Positions 16,957 to 25,334 of a stretch of DNA of 33,733 nucleotides are shown piece after piece. Position 1 is the stretch's first letter; each line of letters starts with the position of its first letter. The stretch covers positions 1 through 33,733 of the forward strand of contig CALCJM010000128.1 in the NCBI GenBank assembly GCA_937967505.1. The letters are read 5' to 3'. This DNA comes from an uncultured Pirellulaceae bacterium (GTDB lineage Bacteria > Planctomycetota > Planctomycetia > Pirellulales > Pirellulaceae). The translations under genes were made by a program, and so were the position numbers. A model generated the notes under the pieces. That model had not been told where the DNA came from. It saw nothing but the letters and a program-made list of their open reading frames with translations, and did not search any database.

Positions 16957-18465
16957 ATGGGGCAATTCAATTTGAAAATTTTGGCCGCGACGTGGGTTGG
17001 TTTGTTGGGCGTGATGCTGTTGCTGCCCTTGGGAACGGTGTTGGTGGGAACCGTATTGGCCGACATCACGCTGCCAAAGTTCTTTTCAGACCACATGGTA
17101 TTGCAACAGAAAAGCCTGTTTCCGGTTTGGGGGACTGCGGAACCGAATCAAGCGCTGGTCATTCGCTTCAATGGAAGTGAAATCAAAACGGTCGCCGCCG
17201 CTGATGGCAAGTTCTCAGTGTCGATCACTACCCCTGCTGCCGGTGGCCCTTATCATCTCGAAATTGCAGATCAAAACGAAACCAATAAAGTTGTTCTAAC
17301 CGATGTCATGGTCGGCGATGTGTGGTTGTGTGCCGGCCAGACCAACATGGGGCTGCCGGTGTCGGCGGCGCTGAATGCCGAAACTGAAATATCCCAGTCA
17401 AAAAAATACACCAACCTTCGCCTGTTTAGCGTAGAGGCAACCTCCTCGCCGCAACCCACCGACGACGTGGCGACGCGAACGTCGTGGGCCAACTGTTCCG
17501 CCGAAAGCGTGAAGGACTTTTCAGCGGTGGCATACTTCTTCGGACGTGAGCTGGGCAAGGCGCTGGACCAAACCCCGATCGGACTGATCTCGGCTTCGGT
17601 GGATGGATCGACCTGTGAGGCCTGGTGTTCTGAAAAATCGCTGCTGGCTGTTCCGTCGCTGGAACCGCTGCTTTTACACTGGAAGGAAAATGATGATCCG
17701 GAAGCCAGCAATCGCCCCGGCAGTCTGTTCAACGGAATGATCGCGCCCCTTTCGTCCTATCCTGTTCGGGGGGTGATTTGGTATCAGGGTGAAAACAACG
17801 TCGGCCGCGGCAAACAGTATGGCGACCTGCTGAAGTGCCTGATCGGAGACTGGCGGCAACAATTTACAGCACCAGAACTGCCATTCTATTTTGTTCAAAT
17901 CCCACCGTTTCGCTATTCGAATTACTCCAGCGACGCCCTGCCGGAATTATGGGATGCACAACTGCGCACGCTGAAGTCAATTGCCAGCACGGCGATGGTT
18001 CCGACGATGGACGCAGGAGCTGCCGAGCAACGGTATCCGAAAAACAAACAAATCATTGGCAGGCGACTGGCCAGGATTGCCTTGGTCAAGACTTATCAGT
18101 TAACCGCAGGCATCGCAGATCCTGCCGCGCCGGTGACGGGACCAGTTTACGAGGCCATTGCGTACCGCGCAGGTAAGATTCGGGTCACCTTTCGCGAAAC
18201 GGGCGCTGGATTGAAACCCATCGGCGACGAACCAATCGACAACTTTATAATTTGCGGCCCCGATGAGGTCTTCCACCCGGCAACCGCCAAAATCGTCGGT
18301 CGCGCGTCAGTGGAACTGTCCTCGGATCTGGTCGCGGACCCCAAAGCGGTGCGGTATTGCTGGGACGATTCGGCAAAACCCTCATTGGCCAACAGCGCCG
18401 GGTTACCAGCGTTCCCCTTTCGTACCGACACGCACGAACTTAAGTCCGAAGGGACAGCATTTTAA
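16957..18465 (+). CDS. SASA-family (sialate O-acetylesterase-like) protein, catalytic residues altered
   Basis: An exported SGNH-hydrolase-fold protein of the SASA family, 502 residues. A hydrophobic signal lies at about 8-35, ending VLA. Family landmarks are present: LPKFFSDHMVLQ (39-50), GDVWLCAGQTNM (120-131), RGVIWYQGENN and YPKNKQIIGRRLA. The family usually has GQSNM, with Ser as nucleophile, and IHPKNKQ, with the catalytic His. Here Thr129 (ACC at 17341) and Tyr360 (TAT at 18034) occupy those positions, so normal esterase activity is doubtful. The start is uncertain: 16957 gives the neatest signal peptide, 16933 is the alternative, and no ribosome site decides it. It could be a carbohydrate-binding relative or a decaying enzyme. 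Confidence 0.85.
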   Translation: MGQFNLKILAATWVGLLGVMLLLPLGTVLVGTVLADITLPKFFSDHMVLQQKSLFPVWGTAEPNQALVIRFNGSEIKTVAAADGKFSVSITTPAAGGPYHLEIADQNETNKVVLTDVMVGDVWLCAGQTNMGLPVSAALNAETEISQSKKYTNLRLFSVEATSSPQPTDDVATRTSWANCSAESVKDFSAVAYFFGRELGKALDQTPIGLISASVDGSTCEAWCSEKSLLAVPSLEPLLLHWKENDDPEASNRPGSLFNGMIAPLSSYPVRGVIWYQGENNVGRGKQYGDLLKCLIGDWRQQFTAPELPFYFVQIPPFRYSNYSSDALPELWDAQLRTLKSIASTAMVPTMDAGAAEQRYPKNKQIIGRRLARIALVKTYQLTAGIADPAAPVTGPVYEAIAYRAGKIRVTFRETGAGLKPIGDEPIDNFIICGPDEVFHPATAKIVGRASVELSSDLVADPKAVRYCWDDSAKPSLANSAGLPAFPFRTDTHELKSEGTAF

Positions 18466-18492
18466 CGTTCCCGAGGACTGTATTGCATCGTC

Positions 18493-18509
18493 TGCCGGAA
18501 CGGCATTTC
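18493..18509 (+). terminator. Possible terminator after the SASA gene
   Basis: TGCCG-GAA-CGGCA (18493-18505) forms a tight 5-bp hairpin followed by TTTC, 28 nt after the stop codon at 18465. The stem is short and the T-run is weak, so the call is tentative; the large palindrome downstream (18596-18702) could do the same job. Confidence 0.35.
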
Positions 18510-18595
18510 TGCTGTCGCCCTTGTTCGCGCCGGCGATTTTTGACTTGGTGCGCTTTTCAGGCTGTTGTTGGACCTGACCTTCAGATAAATTTGTG

Positions 18596-18702
18596 TAAGG
18601 CGATTGGCAGTTGAGAGCTTACCGTTGGCGATGCCGCCAGCTTCGCTCCGACGCTGGCAGCGTCGCCAGCGGATGGTAAATTCCCAACTGCCAGTCGCCT
18701 AA
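18596..18702. repeat. ~107-bp imperfect palindrome (REP/MITE-like)
   Basis: The outer arms, 18596-18613 and 18685-18702, are 18-nt inverted repeats with two mismatches (core GGCGA-N-TGGCAGTTG). Inner arms continue the pairing: TTACC (18619-18623) with GGTAA, and TGGCGA-N-GC-N-GCCAGC (from 18626) with its near complement ending at 18668. Almost the whole element can fold into one long stem. It lies alone between the SASA gene and the S1 gene with no ORF of its own. It could be a non-autonomous mobile repeat, or a strong transcription barrier between the two genes. Confidence 0.65.
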
Positions 18703-18792
18703 GTACAGACTCCCAGCTTCTGTACCCCGGAAAACAGGCGGAAATCATTTCCCCAAGTTTTATTGTTCTTTTAATTTATCGCAGACGAAGCC

Positions 18793-20331
18793 ATGACAGA
18801 GCCAGAGCAGTCCCAGCCAACCGAAGAAACACCGGCAACCACTCCGGCTCCCACGCCCGGACCTGCTGATCAATCCACTGGGGAAAGTCAGTCCGCCACT
18901 GAAATGCTTGCCGCCGATACGTCGGTTGCCGCCGCAGCAGCACCACAACCCCGGTCGATGGCCATTGGTTCGCAACGCGACGCTGCCGACAAATCGCTTG
19001 CCCCCAATCAACCTAAAGCCGTCGTGGATGCCCTGTCCAACCCAGTCAACCTGCGAGGTGACGACGAATCCGAACAGGTCAAGGCACCCCCGGCTCAGGT
19101 ACGATCAGAAATTGGGTTGGGCGATGACTTGGATGCCGAAATCGCGGCCGCCTTGGGCGGGATCTCGATGGACGACGTGGTCGCCAAAGCGGAAGCCTCG
19201 GACACCGAATTGGAACTGAACAGCAAAGTGCAAGGCTCCGTCACCAAAATTTTCAACGACAATGTTTTTGTAAAACTGGCGGGCCAGTACGAGGGCGTTG
19301 CCGCACTGCACACCTTCAAAACGGCTCCCGCCGAAGGCGATACCCTGACGGTCACCGTGCGCGGCCGCAACAAGGAAGACGGTCTGTACGAACTGACCGT
19401 TCCCGGCGCGACGATCAACGTCAATGACTGGGATGAACTGGAAGAGGGTGCCGTCGTCGAAGCCAAGGTGACCGGCACCAATTCGGGTGGGCTTGAGGCA
19501 GCGTTGGGATCGATTCGCGGCTTCATTCCAGCCAGTCAAGCCGCACGTTACCGCGTTGAAGACATGGAGCAGTTCGTTGACAAAAAATTGGCTTGCGTCA
19601 TCGTAGAATGTAATCCGGACAAACGGAAACTCGTACTCAGCCACCGCGCGGTGCTTGAACGCGAGATGGAAGAAAAACGCAAGGAGTTGATGGAGGAACT
19701 GGAAGTCGGGCAGATTCGTGAAGGCGTCGTGACCAAGCTGATGGATTTTGGCGCGTTTGTCGATCTGGGTGGTGCCGAAGGATTGATCCACATCAGTAAA
19801 ATCAGCTGGACACGCGTCCGCCACCCCAGTGAAGTAATGCACGAGGGCGAGAAAGTTAAAGTGAAAGTCGATAAGATTGGCGACGACGGAAAGATTGGCC
19901 TCTCGCATCGCGATACGCTGGAGCATCCTTGGCACGCTGCCGGAAACCAGTTTAATGAGGACGACGTGGTTACCGGCAAAGTTACCAAACTGATGGATTT
20001 CGGCGCTTTTGTGGAACTTGCACCGGGCATCGAAGGCCTAGTCCACATTTCCGAATTGGCCTATCACCGCGTGTCCAAGGTATCGACCGTGTTGAGTGAG
20101 GGAGACTCAATCGAGGTCAAAGTTCTCTCGGTCGAAAAAGACAAGCAAAAAATCGCACTTTCACGCAAGGCATGCCTGACCGCACCGGCACCAAAGGCTG
20201 GTGATAAAAAGGCAGACGCCGAACCGCAGGACCTGCCACCACGTGAATTGGCCGTCAAATCATCCGGCGAACCACTTCAGGGTGGCACCAACCGCAAATC
20301 TGGTGGCGAGAGCGTTGGACTGAAGTGGTAA
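18793..20331 (+). CDS. rpsA: S1-domain RNA-binding protein (ribosomal protein S1-like)
   Basis: A 512-residue protein with four S1 OB-folds: about 143-205, 216-287, 306-375 and 390-460. The last two are the most typical, each with [10 protein letters not shown] and a GLIHIS or GLVHIS block; the first two are divergent, as in S1 proteins where they mediate ribosome binding. Residues 1-100 are a Pro/Ala/Thr-rich, acidic, probably disordered extension; the C-terminus is a Lys/Pro-rich tail. E. coli S1 has six domains, while shorter versions are common elsewhere. Its likely role is mRNA binding during translation, but a general S1-domain RNA-binding protein is possible. The stop overlaps the pyrD start by 7 nt. 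No Shine-Dalgarno sequence is seen. Confidence 0.87.
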   Translation: MTEPEQSQPTEETPATTPAPTPGPADQSTGESQSATEMLAADTSVAAAAAPQPRSMAIGSQRDAADKSLAPNQPKAVVDALSNPVNLRGDDESEQVKAPPAQVRSEIGLGDDLDAEIAAALGGISMDDVVAKAEASDTELELNSKVQGSVTKIFNDNVFVKLAGQYEGVAALHTFKTAPAEGDTLTVTVRGRNKEDGLYELTVPGATINVNDWDELEEGAVVEAKVTGTNSGGLEAALGSIRGFIPASQAARYRVEDMEQFVDKKLACVIVECNPDKRKLVLSHRAVLEREMEEKRKELMEELEVGQIREGVVTKLMDFGAFVDLGGAEGLIHISKISWTRVRHPSEVMHEGEKVKVKVDKIGDDGKIGLSHRDTLEHPWHAAGNQFNEDDVVTGKVTKLMDFGAFVELAPGIEGLVHISELAYHRVSKVSTVLSEGDSIEVKVLSVEKDKQKIALSRKACLTAPAPKAGDKKADAEPQDLPPRELAVKSSGEPLQGGTNRKSGGESVGLKW

Positions 20332-21455
20332 GCTCAATACTTTGGGAAAAATTCGCTCGAAACCTTCTGTTTAAATTGCCGGCCGAACGCGCCCATCATT
20401 TTTCAATGGGCGTGTTTAACCGCATGCTGACTTTAACCCCTATCAGTCGAACTTTTGCCAGTCGATACCGTGTTGCCGACACGCGGCTACAGACAGAAGT
20501 CTTCGGCCTGTCCTTTGCCAACCCTGTAGGGCTGGCCGCCGGTTTTGACAAAGACGCCCAGTGGTATCCCAAACTTGCAACGCTGGGATTCAGCCACGTC
20601 GAAGTTGGCACCATTACCGGCCAGGCGCAATCCGGCAATCCAACACCACGCCTGTTTCGCCTGCCACAGGATCGGGCGATCATCAACCGGATGGGATTCA
20701 ACAATAACGGCGCGGATCAGGCCGCCAAGCGCTTGGCGGCAACTCGTAAGTTTCGCCCCTCCGATATCTTGGGCATCAACATCGGGAAAACGAAAGTTGT
20801 CCCGGTAGAATCGGCCACCGAAGATTACCTGTACAGTTTCGAGCGTCTGTTTGCGTTTGCCGACTACTTCACCGTCAATGTCAGCTCGCCCAACACACCG
20901 GGCTTGCGGACGCTGCAGAACCGCACACCGTTGATCGAACTGCTGACGGCATTACAGGACCGCAATCAATCCTTGGCGACCGATCACGAAGTTCAGACCG
21001 TACCAATTCTGTTGAAAATTGCCCCCGATGTCACCTCTGGACAACTGGACGACATCATCTCAATCCTGAAAGAGATTCGTCTTGACGGGATCATCGCTAC
21101 CAACACCACGCTCTCTCGGGCCGATCTCAACACCGACAGCGCTACGGTTGAGGAAATTGGGCCCGGAGGTTTGTCCGGTGCACCGTTGACGGAGCGCAGT
21201 CGCACTGTGGTGGCGAAACTGCATGAGAGCTTGGGAATGGAAATCCCCGTGATCGGGGTGGGGGGAATCATGTGCGGTAAGGATGCCTGGAACATGATCT
21301 GTGCCGGTGCATCACTGGTGCAAATCTATACAGGATTCATTTACGGTGGACCGGGAATCGTCCGGGACATCAATCGCTTCGTCTTGCAGAAAATCGAACA
21401 ACATCAATTGGCGACAATGTCAGATGCTGTCGGACGAACCGATCTAATGGTTTAG
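20325..21455 (+). CDS. pyrD: Dihydroorotate dehydrogenase (quinone), class 2
   Basis: Oxidises dihydroorotate to orotate in pyrimidine synthesis, passing electrons to membrane quinone. The N-terminal amphipathic segment LLFKLPAERAHHF is the class 2 membrane-binding helix. NPVGLAAGFDKDA and GFNNNGAD are FMN/substrate loops. NVSSPNTPGLR carries the catalytic serine region, LKIAPD an FMN-contacting lysine, and GVGGI and YTGFIYGGPG the phosphate site. The start codon is GTG at 20325, inside the end of the S1 gene; it is favoured because it gives the normal N-terminal length, while the next ATG would delete the membrane helix. The 7-nt overlap suggests translational coupling to the S1 gene. Confidence 0.95.
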   Translation: MVSSILWEKFARNLLFKLPAERAHHFSMGVFNRMLTLTPISRTFASRYRVADTRLQTEVFGLSFANPVGLAAGFDKDAQWYPKLATLGFSHVEVGTITGQAQSGNPTPRLFRLPQDRAIINRMGFNNNGADQAAKRLAATRKFRPSDILGINIGKTKVVPVESATEDYLYSFERLFAFADYFTVNVSSPNTPGLRTLQNRTPLIELLTALQDRNQSLATDHEVQTVPILLKIAPDVTSGQLDDIISILKEIRLDGIIATNTTLSRADLNTDSATVEEIGPGGLSGAPLTERSRTVVAKLHESLGMEIPVIGVGGIMCGKDAWNMICAGASLVQIYTGFIYGGPGIVRDINRFVLQKIEQHQLATMSDAVGRTDLMV

Positions 21456-21558
21456 GTTGATGCCGTTCTATTCCACCACGGTGCCTGTACCGGGACGTGG
21501 CAGAGACAGAATACTTTGGGCCTTGTTTTCGCGATTCGGCGAACCCAAGTACCACATC

Positions 21559-21579
21559 TCCGGGGAAGAACGCCCCGGA
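21559..21579. terminator. Hairpin between convergent pyrD and FGE-like genes
   Basis: TCCGGGG (21559-21565) and CCCCGGA (21573-21579) form a 7-bp G+C-rich stem with a 7-nt loop, in the 155-nt gap where pyrD and the FGE-family gene converge. No T-run follows on either strand, so it may be a bidirectional, T-poor terminator or simply a stable hairpin. Confidence 0.35.
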
Positions 21580-21610
21580 AACACAGTAATGCACAGGCAA
21601 CAGCCGGTGC

Positions 21611-22834
21611 TTACTTCTTCAGTTTTGCGAGGTCCTCCGCCAGATTTTGATCGACGCTTCCGATTGCACCGCGCCCATTGGAATCGATGCGACTGTAAGC
21701 CACTTTGCGGATGGAATCCAGATCCGCATCCCAAAACATTTGCTTCTGTGCCGCGGTCGCATCCGTATTCCAAGGACGAACAATTCTCATTCCGGCCCCC
21801 AACCCTTCTTCGCTGGTATACCACCACGGGCTCTTGGGATAATTCGGGTCTTCTTCCTTCCATGGGGCGTCGTCGCTGCCCAGGCGTGCTGCGCTGTTGC
21901 ACAAATCGGATTCCGATACAAACGACCCTCCCTTCAGCACGCGCGGGAAGACTTTTGTCGGTTGACGGAATGACGCTGCTACCGAAATCGCACGGTTCTC
22001 ATTGGCCGTACCAGCACTTGCGCTTTTGCTTGCACCTTCGTGCGCTTCCCCGACCGCGTAACCGTCCAAGACCCACTCGGACACGTTCCCGTACATATCA
22101 AACAGGCCCCACGGGTTAGGCTGTAGTTCACCGCTGGCGTGTCGTTCTTCGTCGGCATTGTCGCTGAACCAAGCGTGATTCTCCAACTCCCCGGCATCGT
22201 CGCCAAAATAAAACTTGGTCGTTGTGCCAGCGCGGCAGGCATACTCCCACTCAGCCTCGTAAGGTAACCGGTATAGATTGCCTGTCAGTAGGCTGAGCCA
22301 TTTTGTGTATTGCTTGGCTGCGAATTGGGTCATGCTGGCGGCCGGTTGATCCGGATCCTCGCCGGCCTCATAAGTAATATCTGGTTCGTACAATGCTGAA
22401 GGGGCCGTGACGGCATCGATGGCCGCGCGGTTTTCGACCTTGCGAATTCCGCTGCGTTGCAACTGTTTGAAATTACCGTCCATCTCCATGTAACACTGGT
22501 ACTCTGCCCAAGACACTTCATAGCGACCAATCCAGAACGGTTTCACGGAAACCGAAATCGGTTGACGCGCGTTAAGATTATCAGATTCACCGGTGCCCAT
22601 TTGGAACACACCGCCCGGCACCGGCACCATCCTGAAGGTGACGTCGGTACCGGGAATCTGGTGGTCGTAGGGAATCATGTACTTGCCATCCACCTCGATG
22701 AATGGCCCCTCGGCGGGCTTTGCGGTGACAATGCCCGGCGCCTCTGTGGAAGGTTGCTGGGCAACGCAATGCGCGCTGGCGAGCATGAAAAGGGCTGACA
22801 AAACAAGTGAACGAACAAGTAATTTGGTGAACAT
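21611..22834 (-). CDS. Exported FGE/SUMF1-family protein, active-site Cys missing
   Basis: A 407-residue protein with the formylglycine-generating-enzyme sulfatase-maturation fold (FGE-sulfatase domain). A signal peptide (about 1-25, VLSALFMLASAHCVA) exports it. Family segments include FRMVPVPGGVFQMG (67-80), the YRLPYEAEWEYACRAGT block (188-204), GLFDMYGNVSEWVLDGY (243-259) and GGSF (302-305). True FGE has two cysteines in the GGS-x-x-C-x4-C region. Here the first position is Ser307 and only Cys312 remains, and the end reads GAGMRIVRPW. It is therefore probably not a canonical sulfatase activator; many family members serve other or unknown roles. It is divergent from DUF3467 and convergent with pyrD. 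Confidence 0.87.
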   Translation of the reverse strand: MFTKLLVRSLVLSALFMLASAHCVAQQPSTEAPGIVTAKPAEGPFIEVDGKYMIPYDHQIPGTDVTFRMVPVPGGVFQMGTGESDNLNARQPISVSVKPFWIGRYEVSWAEYQCYMEMDGNFKQLQRSGIRKVENRAAIDAVTAPSALYEPDITYEAGEDPDQPAASMTQFAAKQYTKWLSLLTGNLYRLPYEAEWEYACRAGTTTKFYFGDDAGELENHAWFSDNADEERHASGELQPNPWGLFDMYGNVSEWVLDGYAVGEAHEGASKSASAGTANENRAISVAASFRQPTKVFPRVLKGGSFVSESDLCNSAARLGSDDAPWKEEDPNYPKSPWWYTSEEGLGAGMRIVRPWNTDATAAQKQMFWDADLDSIRKVAYSRIDSNGRGAIGSVDQNLAEDLAKLKK

Positions 22835-22976
22835 GAAACGCGCGATGAATGAAATTGGTGTGTGAAAACTCTGGACTACACAGTTTAACCACTGCGGGCA
22901 TGCAGGGTGTCGAATATTGCCGCTGTAGGCTTCGAAACAACGAAGATTCGGGGGCTAACGCTCAAAGTGGGTGTTT

Positions 22977-22985
22977 TGCTATAAT
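22977..22985 (+). promoter_or_regulatory. Extended -10 promoter for the DUF3467 gene
   Basis: TGCTATAAT is a perfect extended -10 (TGN-TATAAT). It sits 40 nt before the ATG at 23026, giving a leader of about 34 nt. No strong -35 hexamer is seen at 17-18 nt upstream (AACGCT), as is usual when an extended -10 is present. It may also feed pgk, 73 nt beyond the DUF3467 stop. Confidence 0.6.
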
Positions 22986-23025
22986 CGGGCTCTCAAGTTT
23001 TCAGGTTTAGCTTTCCGGAACAAAC

Positions 23026-23361
23026 ATGGCAGAAAAAGAAAACGCACGTCGCTCAATCGAGGTCGATGAATCCCAAACCCAAACTTGTTACGCGAATTTT
23101 TGTCGGGTAACGGGGTCACCCGAGGAATTGATCATCGACTTCGGGATGAATTCCCAACCGATTGGCAATAGCGACCAACCCGTCAATATCAACCAGAAAA
23201 TCGTGCTCAACTTCTACACCGCCAAGCGATTGCTACAGGCGTTGCATGTCTCGGTACAACGACACGAGAGTGTTTTTGGCCGACTCGAAACCGACATCCA
23301 AAAACGCATGAAACCGCGCCCAACCGAAACAAAAGCACCCGAAAACGAGGCCAGCCAATAA
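23026..23361 (+). CDS. DUF3467 small protein
   Basis: A 111-residue cytoplasmic protein matching the DUF3467 pattern: YANFCRVTGSPEELIIDFG, then a polar strip, then KIVLNFYTAKRLLQALHVSV and a charged helix to the end. The family is small and of unknown function. There is no signal peptide or TM segment. The extended -10 promoter at 22977 lies just upstream. The gap to pgk is 73 nt with no terminator, so the two may be co-transcribed. Nothing in the sequence indicates a partner beyond that. Confidence 0.88.
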   Translation: MAEKENARRSIEVDESQTQTCYANFCRVTGSPEELIIDFGMNSQPIGNSDQPVNINQKIVLNFYTAKRLLQALHVSVQRHESVFGRLETDIQKRMKPRPTETKAPENEASQ

Positions 23362-23434
23362 TCGGTGGCTTGCCCGGACGACTCCTCATCGATTCACAAA
23401 AAACTTTAACCAACGAAAAAACTGAAAGACCACC

Positions 23435-24622
23435 ATGGCGAAGAAGAGCATTGACAGTGTTGACGTAAGCGGAAAAAAAGTCCTGATGCGAGTTGATTTC
23501 AACGTGCCCCTTGATGGCGACCTGAACATCACCGACGATCGCCGTATTCAAATGGCGCTGCCCAGTATCAAGTCTGTGATTGACCGCGGTGGACGGTTGA
23601 TCTTGGTCAGTCACCTCGGTCGCCCCAAAGGCGCTGCCGATCCAAAATTCAGTCTTGCTCCAGCCGCCGTTCGACTGGGAGAAATCCTTGGCAGTCCGGT
23701 CCACTTCGCCAGCACAACGGTGGGGCCTGATGCGGCCGAAAAAATCGCTGCGTTGGCCGATGGAGAGATTGTCGTGCTGGAGAACCTGCGATTCAACGAA
23801 GGTGAAAAAGCCGGGGGCGAGGCATTTTCGGCGCAACTGGCCGAATTCGCCGACGTCTACTGCAACAACGCATTCGGCACCTGCCACCGCGAAGACGCAT
23901 CCATGTACGGAGTGCCCATGGCGATGGGGGGCAAATCCAAAGTTGTCGGCTCTTTGGTGGAAAAAGAAATCAAGTATCTTGACGGGGTTATCTCCGATCC
24001 CGATCGACCGTTTGTGGCAATCCTTGGTGGAGCCAAGGTGTCCGACAAAATCAAGGTGATTCAGAACCTGCTGGGGATCTGTGATCACGTCCTGATCGGA
24101 GGAGCAATGGCTTATACGTTTTCACTAGCCAAAGGTGGTAAGGTTGGCGATAGCCTAGTGGAACCCGAACACGTTGAACTGGCGAAATCTTTGATGGAAC
24201 AGGCCGGTGAGAAACTGGTCCTGCCGGTAGACACCAGCTGCGGTGACGAATTTGGCAATGCTGCCTGCAACAAAAAAATTGTAGCTGCCGGCGAGATTCC
24301 CGATGGCTGGGAAGGGTTTGATATCGGTCCGGAAACGGCAAAAAAGTTCGCCCAGATTATTGCTGCCGCAAAAACGGTTGTCTGGAACGGCCCGATGGGC
24401 GTGTTCGAGGTGGAACCATTTGCCGTCGGTACCAAAGCCGTAGCCCAAGCGATCGCCGACGGCGATGCAACGTCGATCATCGGAGGTGGCGACAGCGCTG
24501 CAGCAGTGGCTCAGTTGGGCTTCGAGGATTCCGTCACTCACGTCAGCACCGGTGGTGGAGCCAGTCTCGCGATGTTGGAAGGCAAAACATTTTCGGCCGT
24601 TGAATTGCTGGACGACGCATAA
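23435..24622 (+). CDS. pgk: Phosphoglycerate kinase
   Basis: Interconverts 1,3-bisphosphoglycerate plus ADP and 3-phosphoglycerate plus ATP in glycolysis. The signature [11 protein letters not shown] lies at 19-29 and SHLGRPKG at 59-66. [10 protein letters not shown] marks the hinge and nucleotide region, WNGPMGVFE the catalytic loop, and GGGDSAAAV the Gly-rich C-terminal loop. The length of 395 residues is normal. No sign of damage is seen. The gene follows DUF3467 on the same strand and is followed by a decayed transposase. Confidence 0.97.
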   Translation: MAKKSIDSVDVSGKKVLMRVDFNVPLDGDLNITDDRRIQMALPSIKSVIDRGGRLILVSHLGRPKGAADPKFSLAPAAVRLGEILGSPVHFASTTVGPDAAEKIAALADGEIVVLENLRFNEGEKAGGEAFSAQLAEFADVYCNNAFGTCHREDASMYGVPMAMGGKSKVVGSLVEKEIKYLDGVISDPDRPFVAILGGAKVSDKIKVIQNLLGICDHVLIGGAMAYTFSLAKGGKVGDSLVEPEHVELAKSLMEQAGEKLVLPVDTSCGDEFGNAACNKKIVAAGEIPDGWEGFDIGPETAKKFAQIIAAAKTVVWNGPMGVFEVEPFAVGTKAVAQAIADGDATSIIGGGDSAAAVAQLGFEDSVTHVSTGGGASLAMLEGKTFSAVELLDDA

Positions 24623-24641
24623 CGCTCCTCGGCGAACGGTC

Positions 24642-25174
24642 ATGGGAATGCGACGTGCTGGTGGTGTCCAGCGACATCATTCGGCGTTTCATCGAATCTT
24701 CGCCACGGCGGTTTGGTCGATCGACGCTGTCGGGTTGTGCTTTGTGTCGTCATTGAAAGTCCACGAACTCCCGGACGATATTTTACGTTGCCAATTCTGG
24801 CTCGTTTATATCTTAACAAGAAAGCCTGCCAGAAATGGAATCGCGTCAGTCGTAGCAAACCCGAATTGATGCTCGAAATGCTCAAGCTTGTGCGGGCTCA
24901 CGATCGCGGGCAAGCCTTGCATTTCCTTGGTGATTCGGCATTCACTTCGGCTTCGCTGATCGTTCTGTGGCACGAATGTATCCGCAAGAAACCCGCACCT
25001 GCGCTGCGCAAATGGAGAGGAAAAGAGCACGCTTCTTTCGCTGAGATGGTAGCCGGACTGAGAACCGACTCTTTAGCCGATTTCCGAACAAAACATTTAT
25101 CAAGCCCCGGGATTCCAAGGGCGGTTCGTAAAATACTCAAACCCCTCGAATATCTCATCGCTCTCGCCGCATAA
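24642..25174 (+). pseudogene. Decayed DDE-type transposase (IS701/DDE_5-like) remnant
   Basis: Three pieces resembling one transposase survive. In one frame, QRHHSAFHRIFATAVWSID (from about 24670) resembles the N-terminal region. Near 24730 the frame shifts and the next piece, RVVLCVVIESP, GRYFTLPILARLYLNKK, then SKPELMLEMLKLVRAHDRG and LHFLGDSAFTS, resembles the middle. A further jump leads to a C-terminal piece (KWRGKEHASFAEMVAGL, RKILKPLEYLIALAA). The segment normally carrying the first catalytic Asp is absent, and more is missing before the C-terminal piece, so the gene cannot encode an active enzyme. No flanking terminal repeats could be paired. The family name is a recollection-level assignment. 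Confidence 0.7.
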
Positions 25175-25273
25175 CTGCGAAAGACAAACCAACGCAGGAG
25201 AATTCAAATCCTGTCACGATTTTTTCGGGGGAGCGTGGGTTAAGCGTCCTTGCTTGCCAGTCGAATGCGGGTT

Positions 25274-25320
25274 CTCGACTCGGAGAGTCGAGTTACGTAA
25301 AACGACTCTCCGAGTCGTTT
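25274..25320. terminator. Twin hairpin, terminator for the minus-strand operon
   Basis: CTCGACTC-GGA-GAGTCGAG (25274-25292) and AAACGACTC-TCC-GAGTCGTTT (25300-25320) are each nearly perfect hairpins with a 3-nt loop, and they are also inverted copies of each other across a 15-bp core (25276-25290 with 25303-25317). On the minus strand the second is followed by a short T-run, only about 15 nt after the stop at 25335, so it can end that operon. The pairing between the two could also form a larger cruciform. Confidence 0.65.
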
Positions 25321-25334
25321 ATCGCCAAGTCGCG

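Noticed and set aside
19105..19935. 276-codon minus-strand frame inside the S1 gene
   Set aside because: It is antisense to four S1 domains; the translation is a composition shadow with no motifs.
21457..22119. 220-codon plus-strand frame after pyrD
   Set aside because: It lies mostly antisense to the FGE-family gene and has a Pro/Arg-rich translation without domain similarity.
23207..24088. 293-codon minus-strand frame across DUF3467 and pgk
   Set aside because: It overlaps two clear genes on the opposite strand, and no signal or motif supports it.
25197..25215. tRNA-like T-arm (AGGAGAATTCAAATCCT)
   Set aside because: No acceptor, D or anticodon arms can be placed around it.
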